Source: Ascarosepion bandense (taxonomy: Eukaryota > Mollusca > Cephalopoda > Sepiida > Sepiidae). From it: 64,000 nucleotides of DNA. The notes beneath the pieces were generated by a model, which saw nothing but the letters and a program-made list of their open reading frames with translations, had not been told where the DNA came from and ran no database searches. Where the stretch lies: positions 2,995,001 through 3,059,000 of the forward strand of contig JBBBDQ010001186.1 of the NCBI GenBank assembly GCA_037127315.1, in the 5' to 3' direction. Shown one piece after another: positions 1 to 11,159 of the stretch. Numbering within the stretch: position 1 is the stretch's first letter; each line of letters starts with the position of its first letter. A program made the translations under genes and the position numbers.

Positions 1-3000
1 TTCTTCATTCTTTCTTCATTTGTTTACATATGTATTTTTCATTCCTTCCTTTTTTCACTCTTTCTTCATTTGTTTCCATAGTTATTTTGCATTCCTTTCT
101 TTCTTCATTCTTTCTTCATTCGTTTCAATATTTATTTTTCATTCCTTCAATTTTTCACTCTTTCTTCATTTGTTTCCATATACATTTTTCATTCTTTCCT
201 TTTTTCATTCTTTTTTCATTTTTTTCCATATTTATTTTTCATTCTTTCCTTTTTTCATTCTTTCTTCATTTGTTTCCAAATTTATTTTTCATTCCTTCCT
301 TTATTCACAGTTTCTTCATTTGTTTCCATATTCATTTTTCATTCCTTCTTCATTCGTTTTTAATTTTATTTCATATTTATTTTTCATTCCTTCCTTTATC
401 ACACTTTCTTCTTTTGTTTCCATATTTATTTTTCATTCATTTCTTTTTTCACTCTTTCTTCATTTGTTTCCATATTTATTTTTCATTCCTTCTTTCCTTC
501 GTCCTTTTTTAATTTGATTCCATATTTATTTTTCATTCCTTCCTTTTTCCACTCTTTCTTCATTTGTTTCCATATTTATTTTTCATTCCTTCATTTCTTC
601 TTTCTTTTTTCATTTGTTTCCATATTTATTTTCCATTCCTTTCTTTCTTCATTCTTTCTTCATTTGTTTCCATATGTATTTTTCATTCCTTCCTTTTTAC
701 ACTCTTTCCTCATTTGTTTCCATATGTATTTTTCATTTCTTTCTTTCTGAATTCTTTCTTCATTTGTTTCCATAATTATTTTTCATTCCTTCTGTTTTCA
801 CACTTTCTTCATTTGTTTCCATATTCATTTTTCATTCCTTTCTTTCTTCACTCTTTCTTCATTTGTTTCCATATATATTTTTCATTCCTTTCTTTCTTCA
901 TTCTTTCTTCATTTGTTTCCATATTTATTTTTCATTCCTTTCTTTCTTCACTCTTTCTTCATTTGTTTCCATATTTATTTTTCATTCCTTCCTTTTTTCA
1001 TTCTTTCTTCATTTGTTTCCATATTTATTTTTCATTCCTTTCTTTCTTCATTCTTTCTTCATTTGTTTCCATAAATATTTTTCCTTCCTTCCTTTTTTCA
1101 GTCTTTTCTCATTTGTTTCCATATTCATTGGTCATTCCTTTCTTTCTGCATTCTTTCTCCATTTGTTTCCATATTTATTTTTCATTCCTTCTGTTTTCAC
1201 TCTTTCTTCATTTGGTTCTATATATATTTTTCATTTCTTTCTTTCTTCATTCTTTTTTCATTTGCTTCCATATTTATTTTTCATTCCATCCTTTCTTCAT
1301 TCTTTCTTCATTTCATTCCATATTTGTTTTTAATTCCTTGCATTTTTCATTCTTTCTTCATTTGTTTCAATATTTATTTTTCATTCCTTCCTTTTTTCAT
1401 TCTTTCTTCATTTGTTTCCATATTCATTTTTCATTCATTTCTTTCTTCATTCTTCCTTATTTTTTCCAAATTGGTTTTTCATTCCTTTCATTTTTCATTC
1501 TTTCTTCATTTGTTTCCATATTTATTTTTCATTCCTTTCCTTCTTCATTCTTTTTAATTTGATTTCATATTTGTTTTTCATTCCTCCCTTTTTTCACACT
1601 TCCTTCATTTATTTCCATATTTATTTTTCATTCCTTTCTTTCTTCATTCTTTCTTCATTTGTTTACATATTCATTTTTCATTCCTTTCTTTCTTCATTCT
1701 TTCACGATTTCTCCATTCTGTCAACATGTTTATTTTTCATTACTTTCTTTCTTCAATCTTTCTTCATTTGTTTCCATATATATTTTTCATTCCTTCTATT
1801 TTCATCCTTTTTCATTTATTTCCATATTTATTTTTCATTCCTTTCTTTCTTCACTCTTTCTTCATTTGATTCGATATATATTTTTCTATCCTTCCTTTCT
1901 TCATTCTTTCTTCATTCGTTTCCAAATTTATTTTTCATTCCTTCCTTTTTCATTCTTTCTTCATTTGTTTCCACATTTAATTTTCATTCCTTTCTTTCTT
2001 CATTCTTTATTAATTTCATTCCATATTTATTTTTCATTCCTTCCTTTTATCACACTTTCTTCATTTGTTTCGATATTCATTCTTCATTTCATTCTTTCTT
2101 CATTCTTCATTCTTTCTTCATTTGTTTCCATATTTGTTTTTCTTTTCTTTCTTCATTCTTTCTTCATTCTTTCCCATATTTATTTTTCATTCCTTTCTTT
2201 CTTCACTGTTTTTTAATTTGATTTCAAATTTATTTTTCATTCCTTCGTTTTACACACTTTTTTCATTTGTTACTATATTTATTTTTCATTCCTTTCTTTC
2301 TTCATTCTTTTTTCATTTGTTTCCATATTTATTTTTCATTCCTTTCTTTCTTCATTCTTTTTCATTTGTTTCCATATTTATTTTTCATTCCTTCCTTTTC
2401 CAACTCTTTCTTCATTTGTTTCCATATTTATTTTTCATTCCTTCCTTTTTTCATTCTTTCTTCATTTATTTCCATATTTATTCTTCATTCCCTCCTTTCT
2501 TCATCACTTTTTAATTTAATTCCCTATTTATTTTTCATTCCTTCCTTTTTCCACTCTTTGTTCATTTGTTTCCATATTTATTTTTCATTCCTTTCTTTCT
2601 TCATTATCTTTTAATTTGATTCCATATTTATTTTTCATTCCTTCCTTTTTTCACTCTTTCTTCATTTGTTTCCATATTTATCTTTCATTCATTTCTTTCT
2701 TCAATCTTCTTCATTTGTTTCCATATTTATTTTTCATTCCTTCTTTCCTTCATCCTTTTTTAATTTGATTCCATATTTATTTTTCATTCCTTCCTTTTTC
2801 CACTCTTTCTTCATATGTTTCCAAATTTATTTTTCATTCCTTTCTTTCTTCATTCTTTCTTCATTTGTTTCCGTATATATTTTTCATTCCTTCTTTTTTT
2901 AATTCTTTCTTCATTTGTTTCCATATTTATTTTTCATTCCGTTTTTCTTCACTCTTCCTTCATTTGTTTCCATATATATTTTTCAATCCTTCCTTTTTTC

Positions 3001-4190
3001 ATTCTTTCTTCATTTGTTTCCATATTTATTTTCGATTCCTTTCTTTCTTCATTCTTTCTTCATTTGTTTACATATGTATTTTTCATTCCTTCCTTTTTTC
3101 ACTCTTTCTTCATTTGTTTCCATATTTATTTTTCATTCCTTCCTTTTTTCACAGTTTCTTCATTTGTTTCCATATTCATTTTTCATTCCTTGTTCATTCG
3201 TTTTTAATTTTATTTCATATTTATTTTTCATTCCTTCCTTTATCACACTTTCTTCTTTTGTTTCCATATTTATTTTTCATTCCTTTCTTTCTTCACTCTT
3301 TCTTCATTTGTTTCCATATTTATTTTTCAATCCTTCTTTCCTTCATCCTTTTTTAATTTGATTCCATATTTATTTTTCATTCCTTCCTTTTTCCACTCTT
3401 TCTTCATTTGTTTCCATATTTATTTTCCATTCCTTCATTTCTTCATTCTTTTTTAATTTGATTCCATATTTATTTTTCATTCGTCCTTTTTTCACTCTTT
3501 CTTCATTTGTTTCCATATGTATTTTTCATTCCGTCCTTTTTTCACTCTTTCTTCATTTGTTTCCATATTTATTATTCATTCCATTCTTTCTTCATTCTTT
3601 CTTCATTTGTTTCCATTTTTGTTTTTCCTTTATTTCTTCATTCTTTCTTCATTTGTTTCCATATTTATTTTTCAATCATTCCTTTTCTCATTCTTTCTTC
3701 ATTTGCTTCCTTATTTTTTTTCATTCCTTCCTTTCTTAATTCGTTTTTAATTTGATTCCATATTTATTTTTCATTCCTTTCTTTTTCCACTCTTTCTTCA
3801 TTTGTTTCCATATTCATTTTTCATTCCTTCCTTTTTTCATTCTGTCTTCATTTTTTTCCATAATTATTTTTCATTCCTTCCTTCTTCATTCTTTTTTCAT
3901 ATATTTCCATATTTATTTTTCATTCCTTTCCTTCACCCTTTCTTCATTTGTTTCCATATTTATTTTTCATTTTTTTTTCATTTGTTTCCATATTTATTTT
4001 TAATTCCTTCCTTTCTTCATTCTTTTATCATTTCTTTCCATATTTATTTTTCAATCCTTCCTTTCTTCCTTGTTTCTTCATTTGTTTCCATATTTATTTT
4101 TCATTCCTTCCTTTTTTTATTCTTTCTTCATTTGTTTCCATATTTATTTTTCATTCCTTCCTTTCTTCATTCTTTCTTTGTATATTTTCT
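1..4190. repeat. T-rich satellite array, ~50-bp unit
   Basis: About 80 imperfect head-to-tail copies of a roughly 50-bp unit. The recurring landmarks are CATTTGTTTCCATA, TTTATTTTTCATTCCTT and a T/C-rich spacer ending CTTTCTTC. The array begins before the window and fades out near 4190. Long open frames rich in Phe, Ser, His and Ile occur in all three forward frames only because the unit has few stop codons; the frames replace one another and have no domain, so I do not call them genes. Variant units recur in the same order about 2844 bp apart, which shows segmental amplification inside the array. Confidence 0.95.
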
Positions 4191-4309
4191 AATTCTTTCT
4201 TTCCCCATTTGTCATATTTCCTTCTTCCTTTTATACATCTTTCTCATCTTTCTTTCTGTATACGTTTTCCATCTATTTATTTTCACATTTATTTCATTCG
4301 TTGTTTGTT

Positions 4310-5226
4310 TTAATCATTTAACTCCAAATATGGCAAGGAAGCCACTAAGACATATGGGTTTCCTGATCATTAAAGGGTATAAAACAATAAACGAACAAGA
4401 ATTAAATGGACAGAAGATAACCGTTGACATTTCACTTCAATTTTTGAAGATCAAATTTGATTGGAAAGTGAGGAGTTTCCATGGTAATTATTCTGATGAG
4501 TTTCCCCTTTGCTACCTCAACTTTGCGACTTTAAGTGCAGTACTAGATTTGAATCTTGAACTCCTTATTTTACAATTGAAATCGCTAAGTGTTGACATAA
4601 GTTACGTAACAGTTTCTTCTACCAAAAGCGAGAAGTTGAGTTAGCAGAAAGGGAAAGCTCATCAGCATAATCACCATGAAAATATTTATAAAAACGGTAT
4701 AGGGAAGGAAGTTACATTACGTCGTTTGGAAAATGACTGAAACTGAGATGCCAGGTCAGAATCGCTATAATTGCAGTTTGTCCAGAATCTCTAAACATAT
4801 AGAAGAAGTACAGAAATATTCAAAGCAATTACGAATAATATACTTATGAACATGTAATATTTATTCAGAAGAGAAAAATTATTTCACGACACAGTGAACC
4901 AACTTTCATAACAAACATGCCTATAAATTGATTCAATATAATATTTCCGCTTCATTTTAGTGGAAAATGTTAGCCCGAGAAGTTGCAATTCACTCTCATG
5001 GAGGTTAACATCAGATATGTGGGTGGAATGTAAAAAAAATATTCTCTAGAACAATTTAATGAGAGTTGTTTTGATTTGAAGGCCAAAATGTTAACAAGCC
5101 GTTTCTTGCTTTCGTTAACAACAGACTGTGGATCATTTGTTCATATTAGCTGCTAGTTTAACCTTTTCGAATCGATCAGTCTTACTATTAAAATAAGAAT
5201 AAATAGTTACGTCATCAGCATTTACA
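4310..5226 (-). mobile_element. old, diverged CR1/Jockey-like LINE 3' portion
   Basis: Reading on the minus strand, this follows the same order as the better LINE copies in the window. It has the 3' tail (TTTAATCATTTAACTCC near 4310, compare TTATAATCATTTCACCCC elsewhere), the block around the conserved C-terminal cell-like segment (4660-4790), and then the region equal to the WGKKW / SKTKL / YADD neighbourhood (5080-5200). All frames are broken. Divergence is much higher than in the copies at 41.5 or 57.8 kb, so this is an ancient 5'-truncated insertion. The next minisatellite starts directly at its 5' side. Confidence 0.6.
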
Positions 5227-5227
5227 T

Positions 5228-5832
5228 TTTAATACATTTTCTAGTAAATTTCTAGTACATTTTTAGTACATTTTCTAGTACATTTTTAGTACATTTTCTA
5301 GTACATTTTTAGTACATTTTCTAGTACATTTTCTAGTACATTTTAAGTACATTTTCTAGTACATTTTTAGTACATTTTAATACATATTTAGTACATTTTA
5401 GTACATTTTTAGTACATTTTCTAGTACGTTTTTAGTACATTTTAGTAAATTTTTAGTACATTTTCTAGTACATTTTTAGTAAATTTTAGTACAGTTTTAG
5501 TACATTTGAGTACATTTTCTAGTACATTTTTAGTACATTTCCTAGTATATTTTTAATACATTTTAGTACATTTTTAGTACATTTTAGTACATTTTCTAGT
5601 ACATTTTTAGTACATTTTAGTACATTTTTAGTACATTTTAGTACATTTTCTAGTACATTTTTAGTACATTTTCTAGTACATTTTTAGTACATTTTAGTAC
5701 ATTTTTAGTACATTTTAGTACATTTTCTAGTACATTTTTAGTACATTTTCTAGTACATTTTTAGTACATTTTAGTTCATTTTCTAGTATATTTTTAGTAC
5801 ATTTTAGTACATGTTTGGTACATTTTCTAGTA
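5228..5832. repeat. TAGTACATTTT minisatellite
   Basis: About 600 bp of tandem units built from TAGTACATTTT and TAGTACATTTTC, alternating with TTTAGTACATTT, so the basic period is 11-13 bp and pairs form a 23-25 bp unit. Single-base variants (TAGTAAATT, TAGTATATT, TAGTTCATT) are scattered. No coding potential. Confidence 0.95.
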
Positions 5833-6100
5833 CATTCTGTTGTTATTGATGGGATTTCTATTCATTCTATTCATTACTTCATTCATTGGGAGGATTGAAC
5901 AAATGAATTTTGATGGCTTTTCAAACATTTATTCGCGACGAGAGAAATTATTAACTCACATTTTAGATAAAACCCTAACGTCCTATTCAGCAATACAGGT
6001 TTATCTGAAATGCTTATCACTGAAAATGCTTGATTTTTGTCATACTGGTTATTTAATTTGTATATAGAATCTATATGCGAATGGAACCCAATCAGAAGCA
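5833..6100. other. unassigned spacer
   Basis: AT-rich sequence between the minisatellite and the next dispersed repeat. A short open frame of about 75 codons on each strand has no recognisable motif and no coding character. I see no RNA gene or transposon terminus in it. Confidence 0.5.
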
Positions 6101-6305
6101 AGTATTTACATCATTCGCACTATTGTCCTCATCTTTGTTGCCAATTGTACGACGTTTCAGCTGCAAGGAATATCGAGCACTTTATTACAATCACTGGGCT
6201 ATATGGTCTCTTCTGGTAGTCATGAGTTATGTCCCTCTAATCCTGTAAGTTACTTGTTCGCTACTCCTCTAGCACAACTCTTTTGGGTCAAGTCACAGGA
6301 ACAAA
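6100..6305 (-). mobile_element. dispersed repeat end (inverted partner of 7690-7945)
   Basis: The reverse complement of this segment matches 7690-7945 over most of its length. Shared landmarks include GACTTGACCCAAA, GAGCAAGTAACTTACAGG, ACGACTACCAGAAGAG and CAGTGATTGTAATAAAG. On the minus strand it ends in a GAAACGT palindrome segment resembling the stem III side of the hammerhead motifs in this window, but the CTGANGA half is lost. The element probably belongs to a Penelope-type or SINE-type family; I cannot name it. Confidence 0.6.
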
Positions 6306-6407
6306 CCAACGTCTGTATCCACTGGGCCATGTGTCCTTAAGGACAAGAACTGACATTTTGGGACTTATAAACCTAATGTCCAGTAACACTTTTTTCAAGA
6401 GTTCATA

Positions 6408-7030
6408 TTGCAATTTTCTGATGTTAATGGTTTTCTCTGGTATTTTTGATGTTAATGGTTTTCTCTGGTATTTTTGATCTTAATGATTTTCTCTGGTATT
6501 TTTGAAGTTAATGGTTTTCTCTGGTATTTTTATCTTAATGATTTTCTCTAGTATTTTTGGTGTTAATGGTTTTCTCTAGTATTTTTTATGGTAATAGTCT
6601 TCTCTAGTATTTTTGATGTTAATGGTTTTCTCTGGTATTTTTGTGGTTAATGGTTTTCTCTAGTATTTTTGATGTTAATGGTTTTCTCTAGCATTTTTGA
6701 TGTTAATGGTTTTCTCTGGTATTTTTTATGTTAATGGTTTTCTCTGGTATTTTTGATGTTAATGGTTTTCTCTAGTATTTTTGATGGTAATAGTCTTCTC
6801 TAGTATTTTGATGTTAATGGTTTTCTCTGTTATTTTTTATGTTAATGGTTTTCTCTGGCATTTTTGATGTTAATGGTTTTCTCTAGTATTTGTTATGTTA
6901 ATAGTGTTCTCTAGTATTTTTGATGTTAATGGTTTTCTCTAGTATTTTTTATGTTAATAGTTTTCTCTAGTATTTTTTATGTTAATAGTTGTCTCTAGTA
7001 TTTTTGATGTTAATGGTTTTTTATTGTATC
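6408..7030. repeat. 28-bp minisatellite
   Basis: About 22 tandem copies of a 28-bp unit with the landmarks GATGTTAATGG, TTTTCTCTAGT and ATTTTT, showing substitutions and occasional 1-2 bp indels (GGTAATAGTCTTC variants). It lies between two inverted copies of another repeat (6100-6305 and 7690-7945). Confidence 0.95.
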
Positions 7031-7345
7031 TTTTTCTATTGCAATTTTCACACTAATGCTTGTCTCTGGCACCCCGTATTACTGGTTTCCATCCTGTGTT
7101 CATCTCTATGATTGGTCGGATTAGGATATCTTTGTAGCCCAGCATATGCGCTGCTTCCTTAACTTTACGTAGTTTCCAGTGTCGCTCTCTATCAATTATT
7201 TCAACTTTATCCCATAGGGGGCGGTGTAGTGCTTGTTTTTCCATATATGGTCAGCTACGCCTGATTTTTCTATCTCCCCTCGTGTTAAGGCCTTGCGTTG
7301 TTCTTGTAGCCTTATCTTAAGGGAGCGGCTTGTTTCTCCTTTATA
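7031..7345 (-). other. unassigned dispersed sequence with a coding-like minus frame
   Basis: On the minus strand 7244-7053 encodes about 63 residues including DKVEIIDRERHWKLRKVKEA, a composition typical of the C-terminal tail of a Penelope-type element or other retroelement (acidic/basic helix before the nuclease end). No catalytic motif is visible and the frame is short. I treat it as a probable retroelement remnant. Confidence 0.4.
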
Positions 7346-7690
7346 TTTCTTTCCACGTTTTTTTTTTAATCATATCACCCCGAGCAAGGTGGTAACGCCA
7401 CTGAAGCGCAGGGGGCTACGTAGGAATGAAAAGATTGGAAAAGAGAAAGCCGGAAACCACATCCTAAACAAGGAACAAGGGATGAGCCTCTTCACATGTT
7501 CAATGGACGTGGGTGGAGTGTGAATCGGGCGATAGTTCAGTCTATCTACTTCAATTGAAAAAACAAAGAGAACAGTGAAAAGATTGGAAAAGAGAAAGCC
7601 GGAAACCACATCCTAAACAAGAAACAGCCTCTTCACCTGTTCAGTAGACGTGGGTGGAATGTGAACCGGGCGATAGTTTAGTCTTGGTTA
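7346..7690 (-). mobile_element. repeat with LINE-like 3' tail and internal tandem duplication
   Basis: The minus-strand 3' end reads the same tail as the CR1/Jockey-like LINE (CCCTGCGCTTCAGTGG, then TTGCTCGGGGTGATATGA and an A-run). Upstream of the tail is a unit of about 140 bp present twice (markers: ACTATCGCCCGG, CACTCCACCCACGT, GAAGAGGCTCATCCCTTG, CCGGCTTTCTCTTTTCC). A second copy with the same duplication lies on the plus strand at 12325-12672. The shared tail suggests a non-autonomous or variant element mobilised by the LINE. Confidence 0.65.
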
Positions 7691-7945
7691 GTTATTTTGA
7701 CTTGACCCAAAGAGATGTGAGTTCAATATCAGGCTACAGCAGTAGTGAGCAAGTAACTTACAGGGTTAGAGGGAGATAACTCACGACTACCAGAAGAGGC
7801 TCTACGAAAGAGATGAAGATCATATACCTCAGTGATTGTAATAAAGGGTTCGGTTCGAAATTCCTAGCACCTGAAGAAGGCCTGAGCGTACAACGGCAGA
7901 AACGTAGTACAAATGGCAACAAAAATGAAGACAAGAGCCCGAAGA
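7690..7945 (+). mobile_element. dispersed repeat with degenerate hammerhead-like end
   Basis: Inverted partner of 6100-6305. It has a tRNA-box-B-like GAGTTCAATATCAGG near 7710. At 7874-7912 are CTGAAGA, a GC-containing hairpin-like segment, GAA and ACGT followed by AGTAC, which is the order of a hammerhead core, but stem II pairs poorly. I regard it as a decayed retroelement terminus. Confidence 0.5.
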
Positions 7946-8066
7946 ATGTAAATATTGAAAATACAACATTTTCTTAGAAATATAAACAAATACCAATCAT
8001 AAGCATGAATCCCTTTACATTTCAGAACCTATTTTTTACATTTATAAAACTACTATTCGTCCATGG

Positions 8067-8378
8067 GATGTGTGTTGTGGTTCAGTTTATATCGGCTCGG
8101 AACGAGAAATCGGGGAGCCGAGTTCAAATTCCAGTTGAATTCATTGCATTCACTTACGCGCAAATACCCTTGGGAAATGTATTAATCCGTCTCATCCTTC
8201 CAGTTATGGGTTAAATAACAGGACAGATTGGGTTCTATAGCCTTGGTCGGCAACCAGTCTACCGCAGAAAGCAATGGCAACCTACTGCGGGATAATCTTC
8301 TGCCCAGTCAGTCATGTCTCTTTCAAGACATGATCGCCCAAGCGTGTATCACGTATGGCAATTAACTGACTGACTGAA
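8067..8378 (+). mobile_element. SINE-A, full-length tRNA-derived SINE
   Basis: Starts with a tRNA-like head: box A region TGTGGTTCAGTTTATATCGG at about 8076 and box B GAGTTCAAATTCC at about 8119. The body contains TTGCATTCACTTACGCGC, TAAATAACAGGACAG and GGCAACCTACTGCGGGATAA, then a strong hairpin CATGTCTC-TTTC-AAGACATG, and ends in repeats of CTGA. This is the RNA polymerase III SINE layout. It is the best head-to-tail reference copy in the window for this family. Confidence 0.85.
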
Positions 8379-8510
8379 TATAATAGTTGGAATAATGATT
8401 AAGGCTTATATTTGTCATAAAGTGGGGGATCAGTTTATTACTTCATAACAATAGGAAACCGATCCCCCACTAATTACTACATAATAATATAATAGATTTC
8501 TTTTCGCTTT
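8379..8510. repeat. hairpin spacer joining two SINE-A units
   Basis: Contains an inverted repeat with 16-nt arms and one mismatch (8421-8436 with 8456-8471) around an 18-19 nt loop. The same hairpin spacer recurs twice between SINE-A copies at 26583-26633 and 26888-26939, so it belongs to a composite dimeric SINE unit and is not a chance sequence. Confidence 0.75.
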
Positions 8511-8682
8511 ACCTATGAGTCAAATAACAGGACAGATTGGGTTCTATAGCCTTGGTCGGCAACCAGTCTACCGCAGAAAGCAATGGCAACCTACTGCGGG
8601 ATAATCTTCTGCCCAGTCAGTCATGTCTCTTTAGAGACATGATCGCCCAAGCTTGTTTCACGTATGGCACTTAACTGACTGA
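8511..8682 (+). mobile_element. SINE-A, 5'-truncated second monomer
   Basis: Near-identical to the 3' half of the preceding copy, from ATAACAGGACAGATTGGG to the terminal CTGACTGA, and separated from it by the hairpin spacer. It lacks the tRNA-like head. Confidence 0.85.
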
Positions 8683-8780
8683 TTCGTCCATGCATTGAAC
8701 ACTGTTGCCAAATCTGGTTATGTGCTCCTGCTACTTATCTCGGGGTTCTCGATAAAAGATCTACAATACACTCCCGATCA
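8683..8780 (+). mobile_element. CR1/Jockey-like LINE fragment, 5' part of a split copy
   Basis: Matches the LINE C-terminal region around GTTGCCAAATCTGGTT...CTCGGGGTTCTCGATAAAA. It continues at 9228 after an intervening Tc1-like fragment, so a single LINE copy was interrupted. Confidence 0.65.
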
Positions 8781-9227
8781 AAAATTTAAGAAAACTTAAA
8801 AATCTTTAAGACGGACCTTGACCTTTCTACAAGAAAATGGGGTCCATCTCTTGGGACATCCTGCAGGCTCACTGGACTTGAACCCAATTGAAAATGTTTG
8901 GGGATGGAACAACATCCCACACACATTAACGGAAACGCTTATTTCTAGCATGCCCGACAGAATTTTTGAAGTCATCAAAAGCAGTGGAGGTAGAACTCAT
9001 TATTAGATTTAGTTATTGAATGTTTTCATACACTTTTTGTACAATTTCGTAGAATTTTTGTCTCTGGTCTTATAATTTTGATCATGTGTAAATCGTCTCA
9101 TTTAAAAAAAAATATAAAATTCTAAATAAAATAGTTGGAATGTAGCTTTTTCTTTCTACAACCTTTTAGATTGTAGCATTTGTAACCTTAAGTGGGAAGA
9201 GTTTAAAATCTATTCGTAAAAAAAAAA
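8781..9227 (+). mobile_element. Tc1-like transposon fragment with C-terminal transposase remnant
   Basis: The open frame 8818-9006 reads the end of a Tc1-family transposase: HPAGSLDLNPIENVWG (normally Q-S-P-D-L-N-P-I-E-N-x-W, carrying the third acidic residue of the DDE triad), then IPHTLTETLISSMPDRIFEVIKS and GG.T.Y, ending with a stop at the usual place. The first two acidic residues and the DNA-binding domain are missing, so it cannot be active. Family knowledge: cut-and-paste transposase in the nucleus using TA targets. It lies inside a LINE copy (8683-8780 and 9228-9500). Confidence 0.8.
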
Positions 9228-9500
9228 ACTTATAGATATTGTATAATCGATTCTGACCTGGCAGCCCGTTTTCAGCTACTTTTTTTACCGACGTGATGTG
9301 GTTTCCTTCTGTCTTTTTACAAGTATTTTCATGAAACTGCTTTCCCTGGTACCCCGAATACGTGTATTTATCGTAGAAACACTTAAATGTAACTTTCTCT
9401 TTTACTCTAATAGTTACTTTTCTCGCACATCCCGTTTGTGGAACTCACTTCTATCCGTTTGCTTCCGTGATAGCTACAGTTTACAAAAATTTGAATAAAA
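9228..9500 (+). mobile_element. CR1/Jockey-like LINE fragment, 3' part of the split copy
   Basis: Continues the LINE of 8683-8780 with the segment encoding the conserved C-terminus: the equivalent of RLWNSL is visible as CCCGTTTGTGGAACTCACTTC near 9428, followed by a Phe/Ser-rich stretch. Frames are shifted. The usual poly-A-preceding tail is absent. Confidence 0.65.
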
Positions 9501-9534
9501 TTGCTATCTTTTATCTAATTGATTCCTATCCATC

Positions 9535-9645
9535 TCTGATAAAATATCAGACATCCCCTGTACATCCCCTGTAAAATAAAATATCAGACATATAAATGTA
9601 AAATAAAATATCAGACATCCCCTTCGACATCCCCTGTACCTTTTT
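9535..9645. repeat. short local tandem duplication
   Basis: AAATATCAGACAT is present three times and ACATCCCCTGTA twice in about 110 bp, forming a partial duplication with a ~50-60 bp period. Confidence 0.7.
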
Positions 9646-10155
9646 TCTCTCACTGTAACTCTCTGCTCACCAGTGGTATTTTTGCGTTGCTTGAAGTGAA
9701 ATGATTGTAACAAATAACGCATGGGTGTGAGTTATGGTAACAAATTCAGCTATGAATACTGTAGTAGTGTTCGAAAATGTTTGTAAAAAGAATAGTTTTT
9801 TCATGCTTTAACACGTGCATAAGAACATATTTAAAAAAATCCATTTTGGATAATTTTCACTTTTTAATGAACGCTAGCAATTTGTCAACCGTTATATTTG
9901 GAGCAGAAAAAATTACAGTAATTTTTAGCAACACACTTTTACGGTTATTTTTTGTTACCATAACTCACACTCATGAAGATGATCTCGGAAAGAGATTGAA
10001 AGTACTTGGATACCTTAAGAAATTAATGATAATAATATCTGTCAACGTTACAGAGCTCATTTCTGACATCTTTCAATTATAATACGCGAAAGATTATCTG
10101 TAAGTATGAACGGATTTTATTAAAAATAAGCAGACACAATGTTTGCAATTTATTT
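9646..10155. other. unassigned AT-rich interval
   Basis: A 101-codon plus-strand open frame (9777-10082) has no recognisable motif. The sequence GTTATGGTAACAAATTC near 9730 recurs in inverted form near 9955 (TTTGTTACCATAACTCAC), which suggests a decayed DNA element of about 270 bp with terminal inverted repeats. Confidence 0.4.
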
Positions 10156-10156
10156 A

Positions 10157-10157
10157 A

Positions 10158-10245
<88 letters not shown>
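10157..10245. repeat. (CA)n/(TA)n compound microsatellite
   Basis: About 25 CA units followed directly by about 19 TA units. Confidence 0.97.
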
Positions 10246-10247
<2 letters not shown>

Positions 10248-10598
10248 GTGGGGTGAGGAGCAAATAAAGTAAAGTGATAGAAAATCGGAAGTATTTTAAG
10301 TGGTTCAGTCTTTTAAGTGTCGCTATATTTTTTTAGTCTGAGTCCGATAAATCAAACAGCAGAATATTCGAAATCAATTCAGTATCCGTACATGACTCAT
10401 TTTCAGCGGGGGGTGGGGGGGGGGGTGAAAAAAGTAAAGTGTATAGAAAAAAAAACAAAAGTGGCGAAGATTTATTAAATGTTTAAAATTTGGTCTATTT
10501 AAACAGACGACTGCTTAGGTAATGACAATGAGAACAGAGGAATCAACACTTTATAGTGACTGTCAGAAACTGAAAAAATGTTTCTTCCTTTATCCAAT
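10246..10598. other. unassigned interval with isolated G-run
   Basis: Non-coding by eye. It contains a G-run interrupted by single T residues at 10407-10426, unusual in this AT-rich setting. Two copies of a GGTGAAAAAAGTAAAGTG-like phrase (10252 and 10424) hint at a local duplication. Confidence 0.5.
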
Positions 10599-10835
10599 AT
10601 TTTTTTTTTTTTTTTTTTATAAGCGTTTCACCCCGAGCAAGGCATGTCACTGCCACTACTGTGCAGGGGGCTACGTAGAGTGGAGAAAGGCTGGTTAAAT
10701 ATAGGAAATAACAGAGGGTGGGTGATAGGCGGGTGAGGATACCGAGAATGAGGGTTGGGTAGATGAGAGTGTTGTGAGAATAGTTGTGAGTTAGTGTGAT
10801 AGGAGGTGTCTATTGACCCTACATTTAAACACCTG

Positions 10836-10838
<3 letters not shown>
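10599..10838 (-). mobile_element. LINE 3' end, 5'-truncated
   Basis: The minus strand reads the LINE terminal block: a phrase equal to GTCAATAGACACCTCC at about 10805-10822, the 3' UTR and the tail CCCCTGCACAGTAGTGG, TTGCTCGGGGTGAAA and a long A-run (10599-10619 as T on the plus strand). The break at the 5' side falls exactly at a (TA)n array. Confidence 0.85.

Positions 10839-10892
<54 letters not shown>
10839..10892. repeat. (TA)n microsatellite
   Basis: About 26 TA units, abutting the truncated LINE end. Confidence 0.98.
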
Positions 10893-10895
<3 letters not shown>

Positions 10896-11159
10896 ATAAT
10901 CTTTAAGTACTAAAGAGGGAAACTCCAGACCAAAATCATTTCAAATTAGGATAAGCACTTGATTCATTCATTTATTCATGTATTTATTTGTTTATCCATT
11001 TATGCACGTGCTGATGTGAGAAAACACAGACTATTCAACACGCCAGCATTTGATTTATTGAATTTACTTTATTTTTTATTTTTTACTTCATTGTTTTGAT
11101 TTATTTCTTTATTATTATTTTTAATTTAATTTTCCACTTACCTATATATAAACAAGAAC

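Noticed and set aside
1..4310. Long Phe/Ser/His-rich open frames (up to 332 codons)
   Set aside because: They arise in all forward frames of a 50-bp T-rich satellite with few stop triplets; no domain, no start context, and the frames replace each other at unit indels.
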